From positions 121,880 through 185,879 of the forward strand of contig NZ_QFRJ01000008.1 of the NCBI RefSeq assembly GCF_003143775.1: a stretch of 64,000 bases of DNA, read 5' to 3'. The notes under the pieces are model-generated. The model saw only the letters and a program-made list of their open reading frames with translations. It was not told the origin of the DNA and searched no databases. This DNA comes from Brumimicrobium oceani. GTDB lineage: Bacteria; Bacteroidota; Bacteroidia; Flavobacteriales_D; Crocinitomicaceae. The position numbers and the translations under genes are program-made. Of this stretch, positions 34,486 through 44,348 are shown piece after piece. Every line of letters begins with the position of its first letter. Within the stretch, counting starts at the first letter, position 1.

Positions 34486-36246
34486 TTATTTACCTATGAC
34501 TTCTTTTACCTCACCACACTTCAACATCGCTTCACCATAATATGGATTCTTAATCTCAGACTCTAAACTCAACCAATCTGCACCGTTGTTGTTATTCACC
34601 ATAGGACAATGTTCGATGTAAATGGCCTTGTCCATCGCTCCAAAAGTTTTCAGAATTAAAATCATTTCATCAGAGATTTGCTCAAAGAAAATCCTTAGTT
34701 TTTGAATGTCTTTTGTAGCTGCTGCGTTCTTTAACTGATTTTCTAATTGGTCACTTCGCTTCATCCAAAAGTTATGGGCATCGCCTTTGAAAATTTTCAT
34801 GTCAATTTTATTTAAGATTGTAGTCATTTCTTTCGCACTTGAAATTCCAGCTTTGAAATCGTCATTTACGAGATTGTTTTTTAATTTGAAATAAGCTTCG
34901 AAAAGTGGAGACAAGGCATCTTTTTCCTTTTGACCGATGGACATTTCTTCCTTTGTCATAGTTTCAGAATGAGAAGCTCCTCCATGATTATGACCTGAAA
35001 CAGGAACTCCTCCTTCTGGATTCATCATGCTTGGTTTGCCCGCCAATTGTGCAGCTGCGTCAATGCTAAAAGTTCCGTTTGTTGCAATTTCTTCACCGAC
35101 TTCTAAACCTTCTTTAATGAGGTATCCGTCTCCCAATGAAGGTCCTAAAGTGACCATTTTCATCAAAAAGCTAACTTTATCAGAACTTGCGTTTTTCACG
35201 TAAACAACAGAACGTTCTCCTGTCCACATTACGGCAGATTTTGGAACGACAATCACCTCTTCGTTCACCTCCAGTTGACTTTCGATTATCCCTTGAACGA
35301 ACATATCTGGCTTTAATCTTTGTCCATGATTTTTAAGAATAACTCTGGCCGAAGCAACTCGTGTATTAGAATTAATCACAGGATCGATAAAGGATATTTC
35401 TCCTTTGAATTTCTCGTTGGAAAGTGCACGAACGGTGAATTCTACTTTATCACCTTGTTTAATCCAAGGAATGTCGCTTTCGTAAACGTCGAACAGTACC
35501 CAAACCGTATTGATGTCAGCTATTTCATACAACGATTGTCCTTTTTGAATGTAATCCCCAAGGTTGATTCTCTTGTCGGTAACAACTCCAGAAACATCTG
35601 CTAGAATTGGGAATTGTTCTTGAATTTCTCCATTTGCAAGGATTTTATTGATTTGATTTTCTGTTAACTTCCAATTCTTTAGTTTTTCTTTAGCGGCACT
35701 AAATAAAGAAGGTTGGGATTCCTTTATTTTAAGCGCTTCAAACAACTCTTCTTGTGCTGCAACTAATTCCGGAGAATAGATGTAAGCCAAAACTTGTCCT
35801 TTTTGAATAGTTTCCCCAGTAAAGTTTACTGTCAGTTTTTCAATTCTCCCTGGAATGTGTGAGGATTGAGAATAAACATTGCGTTCATCTGTTTTCACTT
35901 TTCCGTTCATGCGCACTTCTTTGACTGGCTTCTGTTTCGAAACAATTGATGTTTGAACATTCGCCAATTGCATAGCCGTCGGGGACATTCGAATTTCTAA
36001 AGGATTTCCATCATCGTTAGAATCCGTGCTCAAAGGAATTAAATCCATTCCACATAAAGGACAAGCTCCGGGTTCATTTGCTCGAATTTGAGGATGCATT
36101 GAACACGTCCAAATGGTTTCTTCAGAATGATCGTGAGCTTCCGCTGAATTTGAGCTTTTATCTGCTGAACCAAAAATCATCCACCCCAATAATAAGCCTA
36201 AAACAAGAGTGGAAATTGCGATATATGTTGTTTTTCTATTTTTCAT
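34486..36246 (-). CDS. cusB: CusB-like RND efflux periplasmic adaptor with heavy-metal-binding and DUF3347 domains
   Basis: Encodes 586 aa. An N-terminal membrane anchor (about 7-25) is followed by a heavy-metal-binding domain (TIWTCSMHPQIRANEPGACP then LCGMDLIP, about 46-74), then the HlyD/RND adaptor barrel-sandwich core (about 100-400) and a C-terminal DUF3347 domain (about 440-580). Adaptors of this type link an RND pump to a TolC channel for Cu(I)/Ag(I) efflux. It lies one base downstream of the TolC-like gene in the operon cusA-tolC-cusB. Zn/Co/Cd specificity cannot be excluded, but the CSMHP...CPLCGM domain and neighbours favour copper/silver. Confidence 0.88.
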   Translation of the reverse strand: MKNRKTTYIAISTLVLGLLLGWMIFGSADKSSNSAEAHDHSEETIWTCSMHPQIRANEPGACPLCGMDLIPLSTDSNDDGNPLEIRMSPTAMQLANVQTSIVSKQKPVKEVRMNGKVKTDERNVYSQSSHIPGRIEKLTVNFTGETIQKGQVLAYIYSPELVAAQEELFEALKIKESQPSLFSAAKEKLKNWKLTENQINKILANGEIQEQFPILADVSGVVTDKRINLGDYIQKGQSLYEIADINTVWVLFDVYESDIPWIKQGDKVEFTVRALSNEKFKGEISFIDPVINSNTRVASARVILKNHGQRLKPDMFVQGIIESQLEVNEEVIVVPKSAVMWTGERSVVYVKNASSDKVSFLMKMVTLGPSLGDGYLIKEGLEVGEEIATNGTFSIDAAAQLAGKPSMMNPEGGVPVSGHNHGGASHSETMTKEEMSIGQKEKDALSPLFEAYFKLKNNLVNDDFKAGISSAKEMTTILNKIDMKIFKGDAHNFWMKRSDQLENQLKNAAATKDIQKLRIFFEQISDEMILILKTFGAMDKAIYIEHCPMVNNNNGADWLSLESEIKNPYYGEAMLKCGEVKEVIGK

Positions 36247-36247
36247 T

Positions 36248-37456
36248 TTATTCTGATTTTGCTGTTAAATAATCGAGTTTAGCTAAGGCCGTAAAGAAAT
36301 CTTTAACCGCTGTAGCTTTTCCTATTTGATAATTAATTAAATCTTGTTGCATGCGCAGTATTTCTTCAAAATCATCGCCCGAATTGCTGTATTCCACTTC
36401 GAGCAGATGAATAACTTGTTTGGTTCTTTCAATTTGTTGTTGATAAAGTAAAAACTTTTCCTTTGCACGATCCAATTCGTATCTTGTCATTTCATAATTG
36501 GAAATCAACTCATTTTCAAAGTCTTTTTTGTAAAATGAAATGGCTTCTTGTTTTAAATGCGCTTCTTTTTTCAAGGCTTTGTATCTATTTCTGTAAATAG
36601 GAAGAGAGATACTCACCATAGGCATTACCATGTTTTGAGCATCGGGCATAAATCCATAATCCAAACCTACACCGAAACTAGGTGCTCCTTCTTTATTGGC
36701 TAAGGTTTCCGAAGCTTGAGCGGACTGATATTCTAAATCCAAAGCTTTTAAACTGGGATGGTTTTCCAACAAGCTGTCTCTTCTATAATTCAAAGGGATT
36801 TCTGCCAATTGTATCGTTTCTTCAATTTCTATTGCGGCTGTATCTGATTTATTCAACAGCCTATTGAAACGCACCGTAAAAGGTTTGATCTTTTCTTCGA
36901 GCAACTTAATTTCTGTGGTGGTGCTTTCAATTTTGATATCCACCCGCAGCACATCGGCCATACTGTTTTTGCCAACCTTAAATCCCGTTGTGGCGAGTTG
37001 CTTATAACTTAACAACACCTTTTTATTCTCCTTTAGCAATTTGATTTCCTGATGCAATTCGTAAAGCGGATACCAAGCCGACTTTACCTCCATAAACAGT
37101 TGATTGCGTTCATTTATAAATTCCTGATAAAGTGCTTCGGATTGAAGTTCATATACACTGCCCGAGGTTTTTAACGTACCAAACCAAGGAATCGTTTGTC
37201 GAATGCCTAAGCCTGCTTTTTGATTTCCTGTATGAGGTGTACTTGGACTAACCAGATAGCTAAATGAAATACTTGGATTGGGCAAAGAATTGACTTGCGC
37301 AACTTTTTCCACACTCGCTTCAAAATCGGCATACTTCGCTTTAAGTAATGGATTGTTTTCTGCAGCTTCCTCTAAATATTTATCCAGAGATTGCGAAAAT
37401 CCTTCCCCACTTATTCCTATCAATAGGATCAATAAGATTTTTAAATATCGTTTCAT
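36248..37456 (-). CDS. TolC-family outer-membrane efflux channel (CusC-like)
   Basis: Encodes 402 aa with a signal peptide ending near GFSQ (about 22). Two outer-membrane-efflux-protein repeats of long amphipathic helices are seen (about 25-200 and 215-400), e.g. NPLLKAKYADFEAS and PNPSISFSY, then NHPSLKALDLEYQSAQAS. It forms the outer-membrane exit duct of the RND pump. Its ATG overlaps the cusA-like stop by 4 bp (ATGA), so it is translationally coupled. Confidence 0.88.
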   Translation of the reverse strand: MKRYLKILLILLIGISGEGFSQSLDKYLEEAAENNPLLKAKYADFEASVEKVAQVNSLPNPSISFSYLVSPSTPHTGNQKAGLGIRQTIPWFGTLKTSGSVYELQSEALYQEFINERNQLFMEVKSAWYPLYELHQEIKLLKENKKVLLSYKQLATTGFKVGKNSMADVLRVDIKIESTTTEIKLLEEKIKPFTVRFNRLLNKSDTAAIEIEETIQLAEIPLNYRRDSLLENHPSLKALDLEYQSAQASETLANKEGAPSFGVGLDYGFMPDAQNMVMPMVSISLPIYRNRYKALKKEAHLKQEAISFYKKDFENELISNYEMTRYELDRAKEKFLLYQQQIERTKQVIHLLEVEYSNSGDDFEEILRMQQDLINYQIGKATAVKDFFTALAKLDYLTAKSE

Positions 37457-40400
37457 TTCGATTCTTTTTTAAGTTTATGTTCTTCCTTCCAGTAGTATAA
37501 TACAGGAACAATAAAATAAGTGATAGAAGCCAGCAACATTCCACCAAAAGCGGGAATCGCCATTGGAATCATGATGTCGGCTCCTCTTCCTGTTGAGGTG
37601 AGAATGGGCAACAAGGCAATAATGGTTGTGGCAGAAGTCATAATTGCAGGTTTAATTCTTCGCTGGCCTGCAATAACCACCGCTTCTTTTATTTCAGGTA
37701 AAGTAGTGGTTTTGTGTTTCTTAAAACTTTGGTCGAGGTAAGTTCCCATTAAAACACCATCGTCGGTAGCAATACCAAACAAGGCAATGAAACCAACCCA
37801 GACGGCGACACTCATATTGATGGTGTGCAATTGGAATAGATCTCGCATGTTCATACTAAAGAAATTAAAGTCCAAGAACCACTCCTGACCATAAAACCAA
37901 AGAATGATGAATCCACCGCTAAATGCCATGGCAATTCCTGTAAAAATCATCAAGGAAGTACTCACTGACTTAAATTGGAAATATAGAATTAGGAAAATCA
38001 CCACGAGTACCAGTGGAACAATGATCGCCAAACGTTCTTCAGCCCTCACTTGATTTTCATAATTTCCAGAGAATTCATAATTCACTCCGCTTGGAACGAT
38101 TAATTCACCATTATCGATTTTGTCTTTAATAAAACGCTGTGCATCTTCCACAACATCTACTTCCGCAGCGCCATCTTTTTTGTCGAAGAGTACAAAACCT
38201 ACGAGAAAGGTATTTTCACTTTTTATCATTTGTGGACCTCGAACATATTCAATATCCACCAATTCAATCAATGGAACTTGAACTCCCGTTGGAGTGGGTA
38301 CAAATACTTTCTCCAGCTGACTAGGATCATCGCGGAGTTCTCGTGGATAGCGTACACGCACAGGAAATCTTTTACGTCCTTCTACAGTTGACGTAATTTC
38401 CATTCCACCAACAGCCGTTTCCAAGGTTTGTTGCACATCTTCAATATTCAATCCATACCTGGAAATAGCATCTCTATCAATATCGAAATGTAAATAAGGT
38501 TTACCTACAATTCTGTCCGCAAATACAGCTTCTTTCTTTACGGTGGGTACTTCCTTTAAAATTGATTCTAACTCCATTCCGAAATCTTCAATTGTTTCGA
38601 GATCCGGACCAAAAACTTTGATTCCCATTGGTGCTCTCATTCCCGTTTGAAGCATCACTAATCGTGTTTCAATCGGTTGAAGTTTTGGTGCAGAAGTTAC
38701 TCCTGGAATATTTGTCACTTTAATTATTTCATCCCAAATATCATCTGGAGAACGAATACTTTTTCTCCAATTTCGGAAATAATGTCCTGAATCATCTAAG
38801 ATTAAATCTTCTTTTTGGATGTTTTTATTGACTGCTTCTTCACCTGAAAGCGTGTCGCCGTTTTTGAGAATGTAATTGTTATCACGATCAACTTTAAAAC
38901 GTTCACGGTGACCTTTCTTGTTGAGCACGTATTCCGATTTATAATTGATTACATTCTCATACATTGAAATTGGAGCAGGATCTAAGGCAGACTCAACCCT
39001 TCCCATTTTCCCCACTGACAATTCAACTTCTGGAATATTAGCCAAAAGCATATCCAATTGTTGAATTACTTGTTTGTTTTGCTCAATTCCTGCATGAGGC
39101 ATCGAGGTCGGCATCAGTAAAAAACTTCCTTCATCCAACGATGGCATAAATTCTTTTCCAAGACCAGGCATAGAATGAGAAAGTCCAGTCCAAACAGAAG
39201 TCGTTCTGATATTTACGCCCAACTTATCAAATCCTGTGGCTACAAATCCGAATATGGAATTAAATCCAAGCCATGCTGTAGAACCAAATAAGATCACAAA
39301 TGCAGGAATCATTAAGAATTTCTTTTTATTATTTAAACACCAATTCAGTAAATTGATATAGTATTTTTCTAATAAATAGAATCCACCCAAAATGAGACTT
39401 ACTATAATTCCAACAAACAAAAAGTTCATTAGAGTAGATTTACTAGCTCCCAATGGCATCCAGTATTCTGCCAATAACCAAACCACAGAAATTACAGTAA
39501 TAACGATCGGCAGGTTTTTGATGAAAAAGTTTTGTTTTCCGCTGTATTCTTTGATGAACCACGCAATCCCAAACGCCAGTAAGGTCAATCCACCCCAAAT
39601 ACTAATCCAGATAGCGGCAATTATTCCACCAACTACTAAAAGTAAATTCACAATAATTCCTTTGGTATTTTTCTTGATTTTAATTTTGAAAACCAAATGT
39701 GCCAAGGTTGGAAGGATGATTAATACCACAATTAAAGAAGCCAATAATGCAAAAGTCTTGGTAAATGCCAATGGTCGGAACAGTTTTCCTTCTGCGGCTT
39801 CCATTGTAAATACTGGAATAAAACTCACAATTGTGGTGGCAACAGCGGTTAGAATAGCCGAACTTACTTCAGCAACTCCATTATAAACCGTATCAATCAA
39901 CTTCTGACTCTTGGGTGATTCTTTAATGTGTTTTATAATGTTTTCGGAGAGAATAATCCCCAAATCGACCATGGTTCCAATCGCAATTGCAATTCCAGAA
40001 AGCGCAACAATGTTGGCATCAATATGAAAATAGCGCATCGCTATAAATACCATCAAAATGGCAATTGGAAGTAAGCTAGAAATCAAAATCGAAGCTTGCA
40101 AATTGAGCACCATCACTACAACTACTAGAATCACAATCAGCAACTCTAGTGATAAAGCTTCCTCCAGCGTACCAATGGTTTCGTTGATGAGCTCTGTTCT
40201 GTCGTAAAAAGGCACAATAGTCAATTGACTTTCTGTTCCATCGGCTAAGGTTTTCTTGGGTAATCCACTGGCAATTTCATCTGCTTTATCTTTAATATTA
40301 TTGATGACTTGTAAAGGATTAGCTCCGTATCTTGCCACAGCAACACCACCTACAACTTCAGCACCGTCTTTATCTAATAATCCACGTCGGGTAGAAGGTC

Positions 40401-41253
40401 CCAAGTTTACCACCGCAATGTCTTTGATTCTAATGGGAACATTGTCATTTACCGTAACCACAGCTTTTTCGATATCCTCGATACTTTCCACATATCCAAG
40501 ACCTCTTACCAAGTACTCCGCTTTATTGATTTCAATGGTTTTGGCTCCAATATCTCGATTTGATTTCTTTACAGCATTCATCACATCATAAAGTGGGATA
40601 TCATAAGTTTTCAAGGCATCGGGATCTACATCGATTTGATATTCTTGAACATAACCTCCAATGGAAGCCACTTCAGAAACTCCTTCCACCGCATTAAGGT
40701 TGTATTTCACAAAGAAATCCTGAACTGTTCTGACTTCATGTAAATCCCAACCGCCAGTTGGATTCCCATCTTTGTCACGTCCTTCTAGTGTGTACCAATA
40801 TACTTGACCCAAAGCTGTAGCGTCAGGTCCCAAAGCAGGTTGAACATCGTCGGGAAGTAAGTTTGAAGGTAGCGAATTTAACTTCTCAAGAATTCTCGAT
40901 CTTGACCAATAGAACTCAACATCTTCATCGAAAATGATGTAAATACTACTGAATCCGAAAATAGAAGAACTACGAATTGACTTAACTCCTGGTATTCCGA
41001 GAAGAGAAGTCGTTAACGGATATGTGATTTGATCCTCAATATCTTGAGGTGATCTTCCCATCCATTCGGTAAAAACTATTTGTTGATTTTCTCCAATATC
41101 TGGAATAGCATCAACTGCTACTGGGTCTGAAGGTAAAAAACCTGTTTCCCAATTAAACGGAGAAGTAACCAATCCCCATCCTATAAATAAAGCCAGTATT
41201 AAAATAGTAACCAGCTTGTTTTCAATAAAATATCTAATAATTCTATTCAACAT
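37453..41253 (-). CDS. cusA: CusA/CzcA-family heavy-metal RND efflux pump
   Basis: Encodes about 1266 aa from the ATG at 41253 (MLNRIIRYF); an ATG three codons earlier is possible. Typical features: first helix about 12-30, DAIPDIGENQQIVFTEWMGR, a membrane-embedded charged residue in IAIAIGTMVDLGII (helix 4), MPSLDEGSFLLMPTSMPHAG with methionines suited for Cu(I)/Ag(I), and a second helix bundle. Proton-driven export of Cu(I)/Ag(I) is likely. It is ~200 residues longer than E. coli CusA because of extra helices after helix 6 and an insert near 770-830, as in other Bacteroidetes members. Confidence 0.9.
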   Translation of the reverse strand: MLNRIIRYFIENKLVTILILALFIGWGLVTSPFNWETGFLPSDPVAVDAIPDIGENQQIVFTEWMGRSPQDIEDQITYPLTTSLLGIPGVKSIRSSSIFGFSSIYIIFDEDVEFYWSRSRILEKLNSLPSNLLPDDVQPALGPDATALGQVYWYTLEGRDKDGNPTGGWDLHEVRTVQDFFVKYNLNAVEGVSEVASIGGYVQEYQIDVDPDALKTYDIPLYDVMNAVKKSNRDIGAKTIEINKAEYLVRGLGYVESIEDIEKAVVTVNDNVPIRIKDIAVVNLGPSTRRGLLDKDGAEVVGGVAVARYGANPLQVINNIKDKADEIASGLPKKTLADGTESQLTIVPFYDRTELINETIGTLEEALSLELLIVILVVVVMVLNLQASILISSLLPIAILMVFIAMRYFHIDANIVALSGIAIAIGTMVDLGIILSENIIKHIKESPKSQKLIDTVYNGVAEVSSAILTAVATTIVSFIPVFTMEAAEGKLFRPLAFTKTFALLASLIVVLIILPTLAHLVFKIKIKKNTKGIIVNLLLVVGGIIAAIWISIWGGLTLLAFGIAWFIKEYSGKQNFFIKNLPIVITVISVVWLLAEYWMPLGASKSTLMNFLFVGIIVSLILGGFYLLEKYYINLLNWCLNNKKKFLMIPAFVILFGSTAWLGFNSIFGFVATGFDKLGVNIRTTSVWTGLSHSMPGLGKEFMPSLDEGSFLLMPTSMPHAGIEQNKQVIQQLDMLLANIPEVELSVGKMGRVESALDPAPISMYENVINYKSEYVLNKKGHRERFKVDRDNNYILKNGDTLSGEEAVNKNIQKEDLILDDSGHYFRNWRKSIRSPDDIWDEIIKVTNIPGVTSAPKLQPIETRLVMLQTGMRAPMGIKVFGPDLETIEDFGMELESILKEVPTVKKEAVFADRIVGKPYLHFDIDRDAISRYGLNIEDVQQTLETAVGGMEITSTVEGRKRFPVRVRYPRELRDDPSQLEKVFVPTPTGVQVPLIELVDIEYVRGPQMIKSENTFLVGFVLFDKKDGAAEVDVVEDAQRFIKDKIDNGELIVPSGVNYEFSGNYENQVRAEERLAIIVPLVLVVIFLILYFQFKSVSTSLMIFTGIAMAFSGGFIILWFYGQEWFLDFNFFSMNMRDLFQLHTINMSVAVWVGFIALFGIATDDGVLMGTYLDQSFKKHKTTTLPEIKEAVVIAGQRRIKPAIMTSATTIIALLPILTSTGRGADIMIPMAIPAFGGMLLASITYFIVPVLYYWKEEHKLKKESK

Positions 41254-41348
41254 AACATACAATTAAAATGAATAATAAATTCATTGAGGAATACGAAAGT
41301 ATCCTCTGACTTCATTCTCAATGAATGAAATAAAAATTGTATGTTTTT

Positions 41349-41777
41349 CTAGATTATAAATACTTGATGCAAGACAGAAATATCCTGATCAATAAAGGGA
41401 GGCCGATAGGTTTCGAAAGTAGGTTTCTCTTCTTGTAAGAAAAGGTAATTACTAACAAAAGAATAAGCAAAAGCTACAGCAAACTTAAATTCTATGTGCG
41501 TATTTGCAGAAACTTGAGCTTTGTTGTAATCAATTTCAGCAGAAATAGAATGATATTCATTTTCACAGCAACCTTTCTTTCCGATAACTTCTTTGTGTTC
41601 ATCATTTTCACATGAATCCATTTCCATTGAAGTCATTCCACAACTCAAATCTGAATGTGATAGACTGATTGTTGATTCCACTGCTTCACCACTACAATAA
41701 TGCGTAATGTAAGTTAGTCCCGAATTTAAAACGAGGATAACTAGCATTAAGAATATGGATAAAATTCTTTTTAACAT
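41349..41777 (-). CDS. HYC_CC_PP-family small protein
   Basis: Encodes 142 aa. The start is ATG at 41777: a TTG six codons upstream lies inside the -7 promoter element and is rejected. A hydrophobic N-terminal segment (about 3-22) is followed by THYCSGEAVES, CGMTSMEMDSCEND and KGCCENEYHSI, the HYC and CC signatures of this Bacteroidetes family, with the proline pair in the C-terminal PTFETYRPPFIDQD. Members travel with copper RND pumps and are probably metal-handling envelope proteins. It precedes cusA on the same strand by about 95 bp. Confidence 0.8.
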   Translation of the reverse strand: MLKRILSIFLMLVILVLNSGLTYITHYCSGEAVESTISLSHSDLSCGMTSMEMDSCENDEHKEVIGKKGCCENEYHSISAEIDYNKAQVSANTHIEFKFAVAFAYSFVSNYLFLQEEKPTFETYRPPFIDQDISVLHQVFII

Positions 41778-41792
41778 AACTGTGAATTGAGG

Positions 41793-41800
41793 CAAAGTTA
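41793..41800 (-). promoter_or_regulatory. Bacteroidetes-type -7 element for the copper efflux operon
   Basis: On the minus strand the sequence is TAACTTTG (plus strand CAAAGTTA), matching TAnnTTTG, 15 bp before the ATG at 41777. It would drive HYC_CC_PP-cusA-tolC-cusB. Confidence 0.5.
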
Positions 41801-41994
41801 TACAAAAATTACTGATGTGGAGTCATTAAATTGTTATTTAACTTTAATTACGGTTAAAACTCATTTTTAAATATTTTATTTATTGAGCTTTGTAAAAACT
41901 GAAGAAATGTATTACATTTAGTGAGGTATGATACTTGAAAAAGAGTTGTTTAGCTACGAAATTCAAGGAGCTGACTTAATAAAATTAAAATACA

Positions 41995-42126
41995 ATGGGA
42001 ATAAAATCAGGACCAAAAAGAATCGCTAAAACGACTGGGAAACCAGACAGGAGACAAAGAGATAATAAGGATACTAAAGGGAATACTCCGTCATTAAAGC
42101 CACATAAACATAAGAAAGGGGATTAA
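41995..42126 (+). CDS. Small basic protein (43 aa), uncertain
   Basis: A short frame beginning MGIKSGPKRIAKTTGKPDR and ending KPHKHKKGD; very rich in Lys/Arg, Asp and Asn, no hydrophobic core. Its stop overlaps the convergent DUF305 stop by 4 bp. An AAGGAGC sequence 25 bp upstream is too far for a ribosome site. A different 33-aa frame (41928-42029, MILEKELFSY...) overlaps it and could be the real gene instead. I do not recognise either. Confidence 0.35.
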   Translation: MGIKSGPKRIAKTTGKPDRRQRDNKDTKGNTPSLKPHKHKKGD

Positions 42127-42581
42127 TTCTGTTTCTCCAACCTTTCAATCATCTTCTTCATTTCCTTAATTTCTTTTTCCTGAGCTTTGATAATACCATT
42201 AGCTAATTCTTTAACTTCTGGATCACTAATATCAGCATTTTTACTTGTCAAAATAGCAATAGAATGGTGAGGTATCATTGCGCGCATCCAACGGACATCT
42301 TCTACAGGTATTTGTTGTCGCACTAAAAATGTAGAAACAGACATTAAGATTAAACTCCCAACTATAATAGCAGTGTTCTTACCTTTATTGGTGTACATTT
42401 TTCGCATAAATAGGAACATGATAATTGCCATTCCTCCAATTCCTATGAGTGTCATGTACATCCTTGTCCAACTAAAGTAAACATGACTGAATTCATAAGT
42501 GTTAAAATACATTGTGATGTACATTGAAATTGCAGAGCAAATCAACATGAGAATAAACTTGGTATAATTTGACTTTTTCAT
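42123..42581 (-). CDS. DUF305-domain membrane protein
   Basis: Encodes 152 aa: three or four membrane segments in the first ~95 residues, then the DUF305 core WMRAMIPHHSIAILTSKNAD (about 99-118) with the histidine pair, and a charged helical tail. DUF305 proteins are often linked to copper handling and lie beside Cus/Cop genes, as here; direct activity is unknown. Single gene, with no obvious operon partner. Confidence 0.82.
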   Translation of the reverse strand: MKKSNYTKFILMLICSAISMYITMYFNTYEFSHVYFSWTRMYMTLIGIGGMAIIMFLFMRKMYTNKGKNTAIIVGSLILMSVSTFLVRQQIPVEDVRWMRAMIPHHSIAILTSKNADISDPEVKELANGIIKAQEKEIKEMKKMIERLEKQN

Positions 42582-42673
42582 ATGTTAATTTTTAAGATCT
42601 AAATTTTATCCAAAAAATAATTGATTTAACTCGTTTTCGCAAATTAACTAAACCAACTATTTAGTTAAAAGTT

Positions 42674-42862
42674 CTAAAACAACACTTCCTCCACCTCATC
42701 AAAGTCCAAACCTAAATACTCAGCGCATTCTTTTATGGAAACATATTGGTGTGATTTTTTAAGGTAATGTTCCTTCATTTTTTTGATGAGTTTACGTGAG
42801 TATCGTTCAGACTTTCCAGTGATGATCATCACGTCTTTAGTATGTAGAACGATTCGTTTCAT
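42674..42862 (-). CDS. Small HTH-like protein
   Basis: Encodes 62 aa. The pattern VMIITGKSERYSRKLIKKMKEHY followed by YVSIKECAEYLGLDFDEVEEVL looks like a short helix-turn-helix protein of a kind common in Flavobacteriia, but no close family name can be given. Basic and all-helical. Gap 42863-43174 upstream holds only the hairpin at 43128-43144. Confidence 0.5.
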   Translation of the reverse strand: MKRIVLHTKDVMIITGKSERYSRKLIKKMKEHYLKKSHQYVSIKECAEYLGLDFDEVEEVLF

Positions 42863-43127
42863 TTTTCTTGTTGTTTTTTAGTGCTTTTTGACTTTTCGCA
42901 TACTTTATCCATACATTATGTATATACCTGTTATGCCTTTGAGGTATCTAAGAGAATTGAGGTTCTCCTTTGTTTTACAAAATTATAGTAATTGGGAGGA
43001 TATAAAAAGAGCAAAAACACAGCAAAACAGCACAAAGATTATTGAACGGAAGTGAATTGTATTAAATTCCTGTTGCTTGATTTAGATTAGATGTATCAAT
43101 TTCATGTCGCGACGAAATATGAGGAAC

Positions 43128-43144
43128 GCTGAGAAAGTCTCAGC
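43128..43144 (+). promoter_or_regulatory. Hairpin in the leader of the unknown 249-aa gene
   Basis: GCTGAGA (43128-43134) and TCTCAGC (43138-43144) form a perfect 7-bp stem with an AAG loop, 30 bp before the ATG at 43175. There is no T run, so a leader structure rather than a terminator is likely. An 8-bp palindrome GTCGCGAC lies just upstream. Confidence 0.4.
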
Positions 43145-43174
43145 CGGATATTGTCAAATTAAAATTGAGTAATC

Positions 43175-43924
43175 ATGGCAAAGCAAAAAGGAATAATCAA
43201 GCTAACGGGTAAGATTGGGGATTTGTCCTTCTACAAGTCGAAAGACGGGTATTTGGCACGTGAAAAAGGCGGTGTTGATGGAGAAAGAATCAAAAATGAT
43301 CCTGCTTTTGCAAGAACCCGAGAGAACGGAAGTGAATTTGGGTTGGCAGCCAATGCAGGAAAGACATTGAGAGATGCTTTTCGTCCAATGATGATGCGCG
43401 CAGCTGATAATCGAGTGACTTCAAGACTAACGAAAGTGATGTCTTCCATTCGAAAATTGGATACGACAAGTGGACGTGGAAACCGTTCAGTTGGGGTGGC
43501 AATTCAAAATCAAGGAGCCAAAGACATGTTGAAAGGATTCAATTTCAATGTTCGTTCGAAGCTGAATACAATTTTGTATAGACCCTTAAGTCTAGATCCT
43601 GGAACAGGAGAAATCCAAATTGTAGATTTAGTGCCAACAAACCATATTGTTGCACCAGCAAATTCAACACATGTATCTTTTACAGCTGCATGGGCAAATG
43701 TTGATTTTGTGAATGGAACCTATGAATTAGCACTTTCAGCTCCTTCGAATTTACCACTGGACAGTACGCAATCGACAGTGGCAGTTACACCTGCATCTGC
43801 ACCGACAGCAACAGGTACAGCGGTATATATCTTACTTTTAGAATTTTTCCAAGAAATCAATGGTACGCAATACAGTTTAAACAATGGTGGCTACAATGCC
43901 ATGAACATTGTGGACGTAGTATAA
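43175..43924 (+). CDS. Unknown conserved-type protein (249 aa), first gene of a four-gene module
   Basis: The N-terminal half is basic: KGIIKLTGKIGDLSFYKSKDGYLAREKGG, DPAFARTRENGSEFGLAANA, LRDAFRPMMMRAADNRVTSRLTKVM. The C-terminal half (about 130-249) is beta-rich with sandwich-like strands (NSTHVSFTAAW ... AVYILLLEFFQEINGTQYS). No signal peptide is seen. I recall similar proteins from other Flavobacteriia but no function. Three small genes in the same direction follow. A phage-structural or surface role would be guesswork. Confidence 0.6.
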   Translation: MAKQKGIIKLTGKIGDLSFYKSKDGYLAREKGGVDGERIKNDPAFARTRENGSEFGLAANAGKTLRDAFRPMMMRAADNRVTSRLTKVMSSIRKLDTTSGRGNRSVGVAIQNQGAKDMLKGFNFNVRSKLNTILYRPLSLDPGTGEIQIVDLVPTNHIVAPANSTHVSFTAAWANVDFVNGTYELALSAPSNLPLDSTQSTVAVTPASAPTATGTAVYILLLEFFQEINGTQYSLNNGGYNAMNIVDVV

Positions 43925-44017
43925 TTTTCAATAGATAGCAAAACATTCAATTGTTTGGATGAAGTAGTTATATCTAATGAAAAGCGAAAAATGAAAAGTG
44001 AAAAAAATCTAAGGATT

Positions 44018-44263
44018 ATGGAAAAAAGAAAGCAAGATGCATTGGCTTCATTGGCCAAAAGATGCACAAATGAAACTCCTCCATTTTTCAAGAAGCTGCG
44101 AACAGCAGGATTGGTATTGGCAGCAATCGGAACATCGATTGTTGCTGCACCAATTGCGCTTCCAGCAATTGCGGTAACAATAGGCGGGTATTTAATACTT
44201 GGCGGAACTGTTATCACAGCAGTGAGTCAAACTGCAGTAAATGAGATTGACTTTGAGGAGTAA
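44018..44263 (+). CDS. Small membrane protein of the unknown module
   Basis: Encodes 81 aa from the ATG at 44018, which has a TAAGGA ribosome-site-like sequence 3 bp upstream; the frame is open further up to a TTG at 43955 but that start is poorly supported. Basic head (KRKQDALASLAKR), then two hydrophobic segments rich in Ala/Gly (about 32-48 and 52-70). It may act as a small pore-like or scaffold protein, but nothing identifies it. Confidence 0.5.
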   Translation: MEKRKQDALASLAKRCTNETPPFFKKLRTAGLVLAAIGTSIVAAPIALPAIAVTIGGYLILGGTVITAVSQTAVNEIDFEE

Positions 44264-44348
44264 AACCGAATTAGCATGGAGCTAATTTGAAGAAAATTAT
44301 CAAATCAGTTCTTCAGCAAATAAACTGGAGGACACAAAATTTAAAATT

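Noticed and set aside
39392..39886. 164-aa plus-strand frame
   Set aside because: It runs antisense to the well-supported cusA-like gene and has no start signals or known motifs.
43107..43114. GTCGCGAC palindrome as an operator
   Set aside because: It is a single 8-bp palindrome without a second copy or a known regulator nearby; kept only as a remark.
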